Assembly: GCF_018812025.1 (NCBI RefSeq)
Contig: NC_063050.1
Span: forward strand, 9,425,539 to 9,489,538
Length of the DNA stretch: 64,000 nucleotides
DNA from: Megalobrama amblycephala
Lineage: Eukaryota > Chordata > Actinopteri > Cypriniformes > Xenocyprididae
Reading direction: 5' to 3'
Shown: one piece after another, positions 32,326-43,624 of the stretch
Position numbering within the stretch: position 1 is the stretch's first letter
Layout: each line of letters starts with the position of its first letter
Position numbers and translations under genes: made by a program
The notes under the pieces: model-generated
What the model was told of the DNA's origin: nothing
Seen by the model: only the letters and a program-made list of their open reading frames with translations
Database searches by the model: none

Positions 32326-34653
32326 CTTGTGAGTGCTGCTGAGTTCTTTGCCAAGGCTGCCGTGCCGGGACGTGGGCTGGAGATTATCGTACGACGCGTG
32401 CGAATAGATTGGGAGGGATAGTTTGTAGCGTTGGGGAGGTTTTTTTTTTTTTATCAAATACAAATATAACAATTTTATTTTTGTACAATCATAATATTAA
32501 AACACAGGGTGACGGCAGGTCAAGGCAATCATGACAGGGACCATTCAACTGGCTATGTATTTGTATGAATGATATTCAGTAAACTTAACTCATGAAAGAA
32601 TACAGCATCAACGATCAAGGCAACCTATACACACAGCAAAATCCCCAGTGTTAAATTAACACCCAAAGTGTACATATGACTCCATCTTGCCGGGTGTTAA
32701 AAAGTAACACTGAAGCAGTGTTAAAGTTAATGAGATGATTGATGATTGAGTGATGATTGACAATTAGTGGAGTCACCTGATGTTAATAAGCAGAATCATT
32801 GAAGGAAAGAGAGAAAAAGGGTGTTAATTAATGATTTATGAATGCTTCATTTCAAGTCACCATGAAAGAGGTCAGCGTTTGCTTTAGTTGGGCTCTTGAC
32901 TCTTTACCTTTTATTATTAATTTTTTTCTGGCTGATTCAACTTTGTGTTTGTAAAGCACATTTGTTATAGTCAGAGCAAATATGATCCAGGCCCAATATA
33001 ATTTTATGATATTATCATCATGTGATGGCCTGATGTCGTTTAGAGTCAAAATCTCTGTGTGCTTGATGTGAAGCTTTAGTATTAATGATTGTAGTCCTGT
33101 GATTTTACAGCTTCGGATCCAACAATAGTATGACTTTATTTTTTATTTTTTTTAAGAATACATTATGCACTGAAGCTTCAGTGTTTAAACACACACAGAC
33201 ATCAAGAATCAGCATCTGATTCTCAAGAACGGTGACGATAAATAAATACAAAATACTGACAAACAGATCAACTCTGAACATCACAAAACAAGCTACTGTC
33301 ACAACAAAACAACAGAAAAAAAAAAGCAAACATGAACAATCTATCAGGATAATTCAGCTGCATAATTTATTCATGCAGCAATGCATGATGGGAGCCATGG
33401 ATGAGTTTTGATTGGTGGCTCCCATCATGCACTGCAACATGAAGCAATTTGTTTGATTGTCACCATTGTTGAGGGTCATATGCTGATTCTTGATGTCTGT
33501 GTGTGTTTAAAAAAAAAAAAACCCTTCAGATTATAAAAGCTCTGCTGGATCTCAAGCGGTAACAGAGATTTACTATAAAGAAATAATATAACATCTATAT
33601 CACCAGTTAATACTGGATGTCAGCAATGAATCTGGCCATTTCACAATGAGCAAACAACCATTATGACTGTGCTTCCCAAAGCATTGTAAACCTAAACTAG
33701 CTGAACTTTGGCTCACAGCACTTTTGGGAAACACAGCTCAGATCAGAGTTTCTCTGGCCATAACAAATGTGCTCTACAAACACAAAGTTGGAACAGCCAG
33801 ATATAAATTAATGTTAATAAATAGAGTCAAGAGCCCAACTAAAGGAAATGCTTTTCACCATCACGGTGACTTCAAACTAAACTTTCATTAAAACATTAAC
33901 ATCTAAACATCTGTTAATTCTCAATAAGAACTTTTGTTGATGTATGACAGAAATCAAATCAAACTGGTTAATAATAAGTGTAATAATGTTTAATGGCTGG
34001 AAGTCAGTTGTAGTTGTTGTGTCTCTCTCTCTTTCTCTTGTTGTTTCTTCAGTGATTCTGCTTATTATCATCAGGTGTCTCCACTAATTGTCAATCATCA
34101 CTCAATCATCAATCAATTATCTCATTAACTTTAACACTGCTTCAGTGTTACTTTTTAACACCCAGCAAGATGGAGTCATATGTACACTTTGGGTGTTCAT
34201 TTAACACTGGGGATTTTGCTGTGCATCAATACCCCTCAAGCTAAATACCCAGCCGTCGTCAGTATACAATACGGGAGATATGGGAATTGATAACCTGCCC
34301 TCATACCCCGTACTCATTCACACACGCTCACTTTATAAACACATAGCGCCGGGGGACCATAATAAACATACACATTACCCAAGGCCTCCCCGGCGAACAA
34401 AGCAATTCACTGTCATATATAACAACAAATATATAAATAAATATAAAAATGTACTGCTGGCTTTCTTAACCGCTACCGGACGTGGGGTACAGCGTTCGAG
34501 GAAAACAGCGGCAGCCGCCTAACTTAGTAGGGGAAAAAAACTCCCCAACGCTACAAACTATCCCTCCCAATCTATTCGCACGCGTCGTACGCTAATCTCC
34601 AGCCCACGTCCCGGCACGGCAGCCTTGGCAAGGAACTCAGCAGCACTCACAAG
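32326..34653. mobile_element. foldback element with about 115-bp GC-rich inverted ends
   Basis: 32326-32440 (starting CTTGTGAGTGCTGCTGAG) is the near-exact inverse of 34535-34653. Only a few differences are seen. No certain target duplication is visible. The interior holds non-coding sequence and a complete second foldback element (32632-34223). Confidence 0.85.
32632..34223. mobile_element. foldback element copy E (CACAGCAAAATCC ends)
   Basis: About 110 bp at each end are inverse copies, starting CACAGCAAAATCCCCAGTG. The interior has the same core as copies B and C, and the central hairpin near 33380-33440 (GCATGATGGGAGCCA). Its terminal 70 bp differ completely from those of B and C. No transposase. 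It is nested in the 32326-34653 element. Confidence 0.85.
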
Positions 34654-34840
34654 ATAAAAAATATTAAATTTTAATACCGCTTGGGACTAAATTGGCCCAA
34701 TTGAAGTATACGTTTAAGTGTACTATAAGTGTAACAGTAGTAAACTTTAACTAGTTCACAGCTACATTTCTCATTTGTACTGCATCTGTACTAAAAGTGA
34801 ACTTATACTAGTATACTAGTAGTTTACTATTTTAATACTA
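34654..34840. other. unassigned AT-rich repeat-like sequence
   Basis: Contains short AGTATACTAGTAGTTTAC-type palindromic motifs. No gene. Confidence 0.3.
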
Positions 34841-36890
34841 CACAGCAAAAACTGCAGTGTTAAATTAACTCTCCAGGGAGTACATGTGAGACCATACTCC
34901 AGAGTGTTAAAGTTAATGAGATAATTAAGTGATTAATTGAGTGATGATTGACCATTATTGAAGACACCTGATGATAACAAGCAGAATCACCAAAGGAGAA
35001 AATCACAATTTTTAAGCCACCATCGTGGAGATCGGCGTTTGCTTTAGTTGGGCTCTTGACCCTTGACTTTTTAAAATAAAATTTTGTTTGGGCTGTTTTA
35101 ACTGAGTTATAACATCCAGACAAACAAGTGGAAAAAATGGTCAGGTGGTGTTGGTTATGTTTTTACATAATCATTATTTGGTTTGAATATCTGAACTCAT
35201 TTAGAGTCCAAACTCTGAGTTAGATTTACATTATTGATTACAGGAGCACAAGCTCCTAAGACAATTCAGCTCATAATTTATTCATGCAGCAATGCATGAT
35301 GGGAGCCATGGATGGATTTTGATTGGTGGCACCCAGAATGCACTGCAGGGACGTGCACAGGAATTTTGAGGGGCAGTTGCTCTGACCTAAAAAAAGGGCA
35401 CTCCCCTACCAACACCCCCCCCCCCCCAAAAAAAAAAAAAAAACTCACGGGCTATATGAAGGACTGAGAATAACCGTGGTATAAGCGGAATAATTGACTC
35501 TTATTTTTTAATTGACGCTTCGAGTCGTGACCGAATCACCACCTCAGGTGTGCATTATTTTTCTAATAATTCAATGGCCCGTCGTCAATTATTCCTTGAA
35601 TCACAGCTTAAATAGTGTTTTGACATAGACAACCCAAGTGCATTTTACCTCAAACTTACATCTAGTCAACTTTCTATAGTAGCAATTGCTTCATAGGTCG
35701 ACATTAACACACTGACAAAATTATATTCAGAATTAAAAATATTTTTATACCACTTTTTAATGTGTGATTGTGTAAAGGTTTTCACGAGATACCAACCTTT
35801 CGCGAACTTGCTTCCAACACTCGTTCTCATGGAGGCGCGGTGTGCACGGAGGGGAGGGGCTGTGCGCGCGCGAGTATTTGAGAGAGACGCGTGAGTGAGA
35901 GAAGCAGGGAAATGAAATGCAGCTGAACGTTTGCTCTATGAAAGACATTGACAAAGACGAAAACTAAGGACATTTAATCTATAATTTTATTTTATTTTAG
36001 TTAGTTTTGCCAAACACACATTACAGTTTTGGTTAGTTATCGTTTTTTTGTAATGCCTCGTTTTTATTTTTATTTCAGTTAACGATGATGTTTTTTCCCA
36101 CCTAGTTTTCGTTTTTTCGTTCGTTTTCGTTAACGATTATAACCTTACTCACCTTTCCGACAACGTTAAGTCGTCTCACCCGACAACCGCTACAATCTCC
36201 TTCTAGTGCCGCTCATGCAGCCTCAGCTCAGGTGCCGGTCGCGTGCAGCGCTGCAGCCACGTAAACAGAGTTTGCCCTTCCCCTACTGACTTTCACTTTC
36301 GGACGGGTGCCCGAATGGAAGTGAATGAGGCTTTGCGATTTTTTTTTTATCTAGGCCTACGTGAAATTCTGCATCCATTATATGATTTTTTTATTTATTT
36401 TTTTCCACCTCGGAAGGGCAACGTGAGTTGAGAAGGGCATATGGGCAGTTGCCCGGGCAACCTGAGCAACCCCCCTGTGCACGTCCCTGATGCACTGCAA
36501 CATGGTTTATTATTCTGACCATTGTTGAGATTGACAGGCTGATTCTTGATGTCTGTGTGTGCCTAAGTGAAATTTATTTATTTTTTTTTTGCTCAGAACA
36601 ACTTTTTGTGAAATCCGTCAGATTATATTGATGTAGCTGATCTTGTGCTGTAGAATCACAGTGCTGCTGTAATCAATTATGTAAATCTAACTCAGAGATT
36701 GGGCTCTAAATGAGTTCAGTGATTCAGGTCAAATAATGATTATGTGAAAACATAACCAACATAACCTAACCATTTTTTCCACTTGTTTGTCTGGATGTTA
36801 TAACTTAAAACAACCCAAACAAAATTTTATTTTAAAAGTCAAGGGTCAAGAGCCCAACTAAAGCAAACCCTCATCTTTTCATAATATTAC
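34841..36890. mobile_element. foldback element copy F (right end lost)
   Basis: Starts CACAGCAAAAACTGCAGTG, the same terminus type as copy E. It shares the core and is split at its central hairpin by a hAT element (35346-36489). The right half runs to about 36880 and then joins another core fragment (to about 37100) without the expected terminus. Confidence 0.75.
35346..36489. mobile_element. hAT-type element (1144 bp)
   Basis: Ends CAGGGACGTGCACAGG and inverse, with a perfect 8-bp duplication ATGCACTG at 35338-35345 and 36490-36497. Contains a C9/A17 tract near 35418, a GC-rich block at 35830-35880 and GTTTTCGTT repeats near 36100. No transposase recognised. Confidence 0.92.
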
Positions 36891-38453
36891 AATTATTGAT
36901 ATACTGCAAACATGTTTGTTAAACAAACTGTCTCAGTAATCAAAGAACGCCGTTACTTATAACAAAACTTTAGAGACCAATAAATGGAAACATCAATCAC
37001 CATCACGGTAACCTTAAATGAAAGAAATATAAAAGTTGTGTTAATTATCAATAAGAACTGCTGCAGACGTCTGACAGAAATAAATGTCAGTGAAGTTAGT
37101 AATAAGTGAAGCTGGTAATGCTGTTTGTGGAGTTCTTTAATCCTCCTCTGCTGAGATATTAAGAGATTTAATGTATTTTGCCTTCAGTTGATTTCAGGCT
37201 GGTCGATTTGTTGCTATAAGTTGCTAAATTACGTCATCACGTAGCCACAAACGCAAATCTCCGTTTTTGTGAAGTAGACACATAAAAAATAATTTTGTAA
37301 TATGTTCAGATTTTGTAATATTTCAATATAGATGTGTTCATAAAAAAAGGATATACAAATATGATTTGTAAAAGTAGTAACATCTTTATGATCACATAGC
37401 CTATTACTTTTTTTAAATGCAGTAGCCTACAAATTGGGTGAATAAACATTGTGGTACCCTACCTTTCTCATAAATGTCCAGTAAACCATCTTGAAAAAAA
37501 GTTTTTACACTACTTTTTGAAGTGTTCACCCAAGTTAAACATCCTGTTTGCTGTTATACTTTGTGAATGCTTGTCAATAATCTGATTGATTCAGTACCAT
37601 GGACAGTGATAATTCTGCAGGACTGTAAACATCCTTCAATGCACATGATTTGTGATGTTGTGAGAGTTTATTGTTAAACGAAGGTGTCATACAACAGGAA
37701 AATATAAAAGATAGTTTAGAAGTTTAGCCATTTATTTTATTTAACACGTGGAGAACACTGTTTTTATTACCACTTCAAACCAGAGAAACAGAGGTGAATA
37801 AAACAGCAATACATGGGCTGTATGTTCTGTAGGTATAGAAACAGAAACAGAAAAATATCTATATTCTATATTGTACATAGTTGGATAAAATGTAGTTGTC
37901 TGTTTGCACAAAATAAAACAATATCGAACTTTTGAGACGCTCCCTATGTGGTTTTCCGCACAACATTGGACATTCAGCAGACATTCAGCAAGTAAGTAAG
38001 CGATTATACAATATATGGCCGTCTTGTTCGATTCTGGAAAATGTACAGATTGATAATAATTAGCTGTGAATAGCATGCCATGCTTTGTATTTGCAAATAT
38101 TCACTTCAAAGCACATATAATTAGACAAATCTTAAACGCAGAAGTCCGAATGTGCGAATATAAAACCAACTTTACCGAAGTTGTTGGAGCCTGGAGTGTC
38201 TGAGACAAAAGTCTTGTGAACACAGATTTAATATTATTTTTTGGCCTTATTTCAGTCTTAAGTTTTTTGTTTTTTTAATAACCACGCATAAACGTTATTC
38301 CTTCAAAAAAAACAAACATGTACATACATGTTGCTCACATAATATGGTAGACAAGTTCGTGCTGAATACAGTGTAATGACACTTTTTCCATTAATATGTT
38401 TATGAACAACTGAAACAAGCACAAATGTCAGGACATATCAAAACTTCTCCAGG
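36891..38453. other. unassigned sequence
   Basis: The first 200 bp resemble the foldback core family. After that the sequence is AT-rich with no recognised domain. The 111-codon minus frame at 37741-38076 is rich in Cys/Tyr/Phe and has no family signature. In principle the Siglec-like gene upstream could end here, but nothing shows this. Confidence 0.3.
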
Positions 38454-38711
38454 GCCCCAAACAATATTCCCTCAATGTTCCCATTCTGCTTCCTGCTTCG
38501 CTACTGTTCGGACGCTCTTGCTTACAGCTCTGCAGCAAATCGGCACAGTGCTCAAACGACAAATCTTGGCAACAACAATCTTTTTAACTGGAAGAATTGC
38601 TACAAAAAAAGGGGGAATTTTTATCCAACCAGCCTCCCACTGACCGCCATCAGCTTACAATCCGGAGAAGGGAAAACACAGCTGCCTACATCCAAAAGGA
38701 TTAGAAATAAT

Positions 38712-40322
38712 ATGCCTCTTCTGGTTGAAGAATCTACCTGCTGCACAAACTGCCACAGACTTCTACAAAGGATTGCAGTTCTTGAAACAAAGTTACTTGC
38801 GGGACTACCAAACCAGAAGGAACACACAACAGAGCTTCGTCATGGACGTCCTCAGCACAAAGCCGGTGAGTCCCATGAATCTAATGCCCCTAAACAGACC
38901 GTACTGAGTGCCAGAACTGATCAGCACATTAATCGATGGCACACACAGGGAGCGAGACCCAAAGGCACTCGAGACATTAGATTGTAACGAGTATCACATA
39001 TTAATGCAGTAGCATCCTCTACCCCAAACACTAGCTCCCTACCACCGCCAATACATCTGGAGAACAGATTTGAAGTGTTAATGAATGTGGGTGAGGAATC
39101 TCCAGACTTGATGAATGTGGGTGAGGAATCCCCAAACATGATCGGACACAGATCAAATCAGCCAGCAGCTAACACCGATGCTAACTGCCGCCCAAGGTTG
39201 AACAGTCAGCGGCACTCAGCTCTTAGAGCAGCCGAGCCCAGGACTCTGATAGTGGGTGACTCTATTATCAGAAACATTAGCAGCAGGGATACAACTACAT
39301 GCTGCCTTCCACAAGCAACAGTTTCTGATGTAAACAGGGAACTTAAGAGCATTCTGATGAAATATAAGACTGCAAATCGACTAATCATTCATGTGGGGAA
39401 GAATGATATTCGGAAGGAGCAGTCAGAACTCCTTAAGAGGGATTTCAATGAACTTTTTGAAATGCTTAAAAGACTAAAAGTTCAGTCGTTCATCAGTGGA
39501 CCACTCCCAGCAAGAGGAACAAATAGATTTACACGGTTGCTTGGACTTAACACATGGCTGCAAAAAACCTGCAACTTAAAAGGACTTAACTTCATCGACA
39601 ACTTCAATCTGTTCTGGAGTCAGAGACAAATGTTCACTCATGATGGCCTGCACCCAAACAAACTGGGCTCAAGAGTGCTAAAGGACAATATCTACTTCTG
39701 CCTCCATCATCCTTCAGCAGTGTGTGCAAATCCACTCAACCTGAATAGCACAAACACACCTGGACAGAGTACAACTGACCACAGGACTTCACTTCAGCAG
39801 CTGAATGGACATGCGGTTGACACTTCCCACAAGGTCAATGATAACACCACGCAGCCACAACAACCACTGCTCACGAACACAATCCTAACTGAGCCCTGCC
39901 CACAGAGCTCACCGAGAGACAGTGACGTGTTAGAACTGCTCCAAGATTCAGCACCCAAGGACGACTTTTGGGAAAACAGCCAGGGAAGCCAGGAAAGCAT
40001 ATTACAGCCTCCGGTAACACCAGAGCAACAGCCCCTCTCAGCGGACACGTTATCCCTCTCTACAGCATCCCCTCTTCTGTGCTTTTCAGAGAAAATGGAG
40101 GAACTGGTGTATGCTGGAACCAAACTCTCCCACTCTTTTGCTGCGAGCCCCCAGATATCAACAAAAAAGCGTCAAGCCCCGAAACCACCAAAGCCTGTGG
40201 GCCCAGCTCGGCCACCCCCTCCTCCTGCGAGAGCTCTTCGGCCCCTGCCACAACGCCAGGGCCCTCACCCTCCTCCATCTGTTCTAGGTGAATCAAAAAC
40301 AACCGATAACAGCTCTCAGTGA
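38712..40322 (+). pseudogene. L2 LINE ORF1 (SGNH-esterase protein), one premature stop
   Basis: ORF1 proteins of this clade bind nucleic acid and carry a GDSL/SGNH esterase domain that is thought to act on lipids. The frame from an ATG at 38712 begins with a Cys-containing leucine-rich stretch (CCTNCHRLLQRIAVLE), is stopped by TAA at 38985-38987, and continues in the same frame; an ATG at 39075 would give a 415-residue protein. In the esterase, the GDS serine box is near 39254, the GKND box near 39400 and the DGLHP Asp/His box near 39643. Two 21-bp MNVGEES repeats stand at 39081-39130. The C-terminus is Pro-rich. It ends in TGA at 40320-40322. Confidence 0.8.
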
Positions 40323-40325
40323 TGT

Positions 40326-43300
40326 GTGTCGGGTCCCCGCTACGATAACAGTGACTTTATCAATTGTTTACAGAACAAGCGGGAACCCAGTGTGCCTGTA
40401 GCTTTCTCTATTTCTATTTTATTACGTTATAGAAAGCCTAAGGCCTTTTCAAACTGTTTGGCAAACCCATTTAATCTGCTACCTATTACACGTCAAACTA
40501 AGATTACTGTAGAGACAGAAAGTAAGACTGTTAAGTTAGCACTTTTAAACATCCGCTCACTTAAAAATAAATCACTTCTAGTCAATGACTTAATAACCAC
40601 AAACAACCTAGATTTTATGCTTCTAAATGAAACATGGCTTGAAGACAGCTGCAGTGCAACAATCCTGAATGAAACAGCCCCTCCTAACTTTACTTTTATG
40701 AGTGTCTGCAGAGCTGTTAGGAGAGGTGGAGGTGTTGCTGCTCTATTTAAAGATGTCTATCAATGCAAGCAAGTGTCATTTGGGGATTACTTGTCTTTCA
40801 AATATTTAGGTATTGTGTTAAAAGGTGCTCCTCGCATTCTACTTATAGTTATTTACAGGCCTCCAAAATACTCTCCAGCCTTTGTGGAGGATTTTACAGA
40901 ACTGTTATCAGCAATTTCCTCAGAGTTTGACTGTTTTGTTATTACTGGGGACTTTAACATCCACATAGACAATGCAGAATCCAATATGGCAAAAGAAATC
41001 ATAACTGTTCTGAATACTTTTGATCTGACTCAGCATGTACATGGACCTACACACAATCGTGGACACACTCTAGATTTAATTATTAGTAAGGGTCTAAACA
41101 TTTCATCCATTGTCATTAAGGATGTAGTGCTATCTGATCATTTCTGTATTTTCTTTGAAATATTGATCTGTCCGACTGTTGAAGCTAGATCTGTCTCGGG
41201 CAAAAAGCGATGCTTAAATGAGAATACTAGTGCACTGTTTATGAAGGCTATATCTTTAACACCAAGCATTTCTGCGGACTCTGTTGATTTTCTCCTTGAT
41301 TCTTTTAACTCAAAAGTACAGAATGTTATTGATAACATTGATCCTGTGAAAGTCAGGAAGAAAAGTGGCAGACAAAAAGCACCGTGGAGAAACTCAACAG
41401 CAGTGCAAAATATGAAAAGACAATGCAGAAAAGCTGAGCGCATGTGGCGAAAGACAAAACTTGAAATTCATTATAACATCTATAAAGATATTCTTCATGC
41501 TTTCAATGTGGAATTAGGCAAAGCTAGACAGACCTTCTTCTCAAATATAATAAACAGAAACTTAAACAACACCCGCACTCTTTTTGCTACTGTAGAGAGA
41601 CTAACAAACCCCCCAAGTCAGATTCCTAGTGAAATGCTCTCAGACAGCAAATGTTGTGAGTTTGCTTCCTTCTTCTCTGAGAAAATTAATAATATCAGAA
41701 AGGCGATCAGCACATCCTTGAGCTGCACTGGGGTAAAACAGATCAGATCACAACCTCAGAAAGTAGCTATTATGTCTGATTTCGAAGCAATTGATGGTAA
41801 AATTTTGGAAGAAACAGTACAGCACCTTAAAACATCAACCTGCGCCCTTGACACACTTCCCACATCTTTTTTCAAAAGAGTGTTTAACTGTTTAGAAGCA
41901 GATCTCCTAGAAGTGGTAAATGCCTCACTTCTCTCTGGGACTTTTCCAAAATCACTGAAAACTGCAGTTGTTAAGCCCCTCCTGAAAAAGAGCAATCTGG
42001 ATAACACCATATTGAGCAACTACAGGCCAATCTCAAATCTTCCTTTCATAGGCAAGATCATTGAAAAAGTTGTTTTCAATCAGCTGAACAAGTTCTTAAG
42101 CTTGAATGGATACCTCGACAACTTTCAATCTGGTTTCCGACCGCATCACAGCACAGAGACAGCACTCATAAAGATAATAAATGATATTCGCCTAAACACA
42201 GATACAGGTAAATTATCAGTGCTGGTTCTACTCGACCTCAGTGCTGCGTTTGACACTGTTGATCACAACATTCTTCTTGACAGGCTCGAAAACTGGGTTG
42301 GGCTTTCTGGGATGGTCCTTAAATGGTTCAGGTCATACTTAGAAGGGAGAGGTTATTATGTGAGTATCGGTGAATGTAAGTCTGAGTGGACATCCATGAC
42401 ATGCGGAGTCCCTCAAGGTTCAATACTTGCACCCCTCCTGTTCAACCTATATATGCTGCCACTGAGCCAAATAATGAGAAAGAACCAAATTGCATATCAC
42501 AGCTATGCAGATGACACCCAGATTTACCTAGCCCTCTCACATATCGACTACAGCCCCATTGACTCCCTGTGCCAATGCATTGATGAAATTAAAAATTGGA
42601 TGTGCCTAAACTTCCTTCAGTTAAACAAAGACAAAACTGAAGTCATTGCATTTGGAAACAAAGACGAAGTTCTCAAAGTGAACACGTACCTTCACTCTAG
42701 GGGTCAAACAACTAAAAATCAAGTCAGGAATCTTGGTGTGATTCTGGAGTCAGACCTGAGCTTCAGTAGCCATGTAAAGACAATAACTAAATCAGCATAT
42801 TATCATCTCAAAAATATTGCAAGAATTAGATGCTTTGTCTCCAGTCAAGACTTGGAGAAACTTGTTCATGCTTTCATCACTAGCAGGGTGGATTACTGTA
42901 ATGGGCTCCTCACTGGCCTTCCCAAAAAGACCATAAGACAACTGCAGCTCGTACAGAACGCTGCTGCCAGGATTCTGAGCAGAACCCGAAAACATGAACA
43001 CATCACACCAGTCCTCAGGTCCTTGCACTGGCTTCCAGTTGCATTTAGAATTGATTTTAAAGTACTGTTACTCGTTTATAAATCACTCAATGGCCTAGGA
43101 CCCCAATACATTGCAGATATGCTCATAGAATATAAACCTAACAGATCACTCAGATCATCAGGATCAACACACTTAAAAATACCAAGTGTTCACTCAAAGC
43201 AGGGAGAGTCTGCTTTTAGCTGTTACGCCAGCCGCAGCTGGAACCAGCTTCCAGAAGAGATCAGGTGTGCTCCTAAAGTAGCCACATTCAAATCCAGACT

Positions 43301-43337
43301 CAAAACACATCTTTTTATCTATGCATTTGCTGATTGA
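40326..43337 (+). CDS. L2 LINE ORF2: endonuclease-reverse transcriptase
   Basis: About 1003 residues, uninterrupted. The amino-terminal AP-like endonuclease shows LLNIRSL, LNETWLED, ITGDFNIH and LSDHF, with the expected Asn, Glu, Asp and His residues. The RT shows NYRPISNLP, LLDLSAAFDTVDH, GVPQGSILAPLLF and the YADD active site at 42504-42515. The carboxy-terminal end (HWLPVAFRIDFK, SWNQLPEEIR) is typical for L2. The frame is the same as ORF1 and is separated from it only by TGA; there is no ATG before the endonuclease core, so GTG at 40326 is only formal. Translation probably uses readthrough, reinitiation or an internal entry. A 3' UTR of about 285 bp follows. Confidence 0.9.
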   Translation: MSGPRYDNSDFINCLQNKREPSVPVAFSISILLRYRKPKAFSNCLANPFNLLPITRQTKITVETESKTVKLALLNIRSLKNKSLLVNDLITTNNLDFMLLNETWLEDSCSATILNETAPPNFTFMSVCRAVRRGGGVAALFKDVYQCKQVSFGDYLSFKYLGIVLKGAPRILLIVIYRPPKYSPAFVEDFTELLSAISSEFDCFVITGDFNIHIDNAESNMAKEIITVLNTFDLTQHVHGPTHNRGHTLDLIISKGLNISSIVIKDVVLSDHFCIFFEILICPTVEARSVSGKKRCLNENTSALFMKAISLTPSISADSVDFLLDSFNSKVQNVIDNIDPVKVRKKSGRQKAPWRNSTAVQNMKRQCRKAERMWRKTKLEIHYNIYKDILHAFNVELGKARQTFFSNIINRNLNNTRTLFATVERLTNPPSQIPSEMLSDSKCCEFASFFSEKINNIRKAISTSLSCTGVKQIRSQPQKVAIMSDFEAIDGKILEETVQHLKTSTCALDTLPTSFFKRVFNCLEADLLEVVNASLLSGTFPKSLKTAVVKPLLKKSNLDNTILSNYRPISNLPFIGKIIEKVVFNQLNKFLSLNGYLDNFQSGFRPHHSTETALIKIINDIRLNTDTGKLSVLVLLDLSAAFDTVDHNILLDRLENWVGLSGMVLKWFRSYLEGRGYYVSIGECKSEWTSMTCGVPQGSILAPLLFNLYMLPLSQIMRKNQIAYHSYADDTQIYLALSHIDYSPIDSLCQCIDEIKNWMCLNFLQLNKDKTEVIAFGNKDEVLKVNTYLHSRGQTTKNQVRNLGVILESDLSFSSHVKTITKSAYYHLKNIARIRCFVSSQDLEKLVHAFITSRVDYCNGLLTGLPKKTIRQLQLVQNAAARILSRTRKHEHITPVLRSLHWLPVAFRIDFKVLLLVYKSLNGLGPQYIADMLIEYKPNRSLRSSGSTHLKIPSVHSKQGESAFSCYASRSWNQLPEEIRCAPKVATFKSRLKTHLFIYAFAD

Positions 43338-43624
43338 GCACTGTGCTATGTCCGAACTGTTTGCACTTTATTTTATACGTATTATCTTTTTATTTTTTAA
43401 ATTCCTTTTCCTGTTTTTATTTCATTTTTAATGTATTTTATCATCTTGATTCTGACTTTTAAAGCATTTTAAATAGGCTATTGCGGTAAAATTCTCTGTT
43501 TTTACTGTTATTTCTATTCCTTATGTTCTATTTTTATTATTATTCTTTATGTAAAGCACTTTGAATTACCATTGTGTATGAAATGTGCTATACAAATAAA
43601 ATTGCCTTGCCTTGCCTTGCCTTA

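Larger units (their letters stand above)
38474..43624 (+). mobile_element. near full-length L2-clade LINE
   Basis: L2 elements copy by target-primed reverse transcription. The layout is a short 5' UTR, ORF1 with an SGNH-esterase domain, ORF2 with endonuclease and reverse transcriptase, and a 3' UTR ending in TTGCC repeats. The start at 38474 is set by the end of the hAT terminus; the end is the last TTGCC repeat near 43623. ORF1 has one stop. No target duplication is obvious. A second, truncated copy tail lies at 934-1046. Confidence 0.9.

Noticed and set aside
37741..38076. 111-codon minus frame as terminal exon of the Siglec-like gene
   Set aside because: No transmembrane segment followed by a tail, no ITIM tyrosine and no matching phase-1 acceptor were seen.
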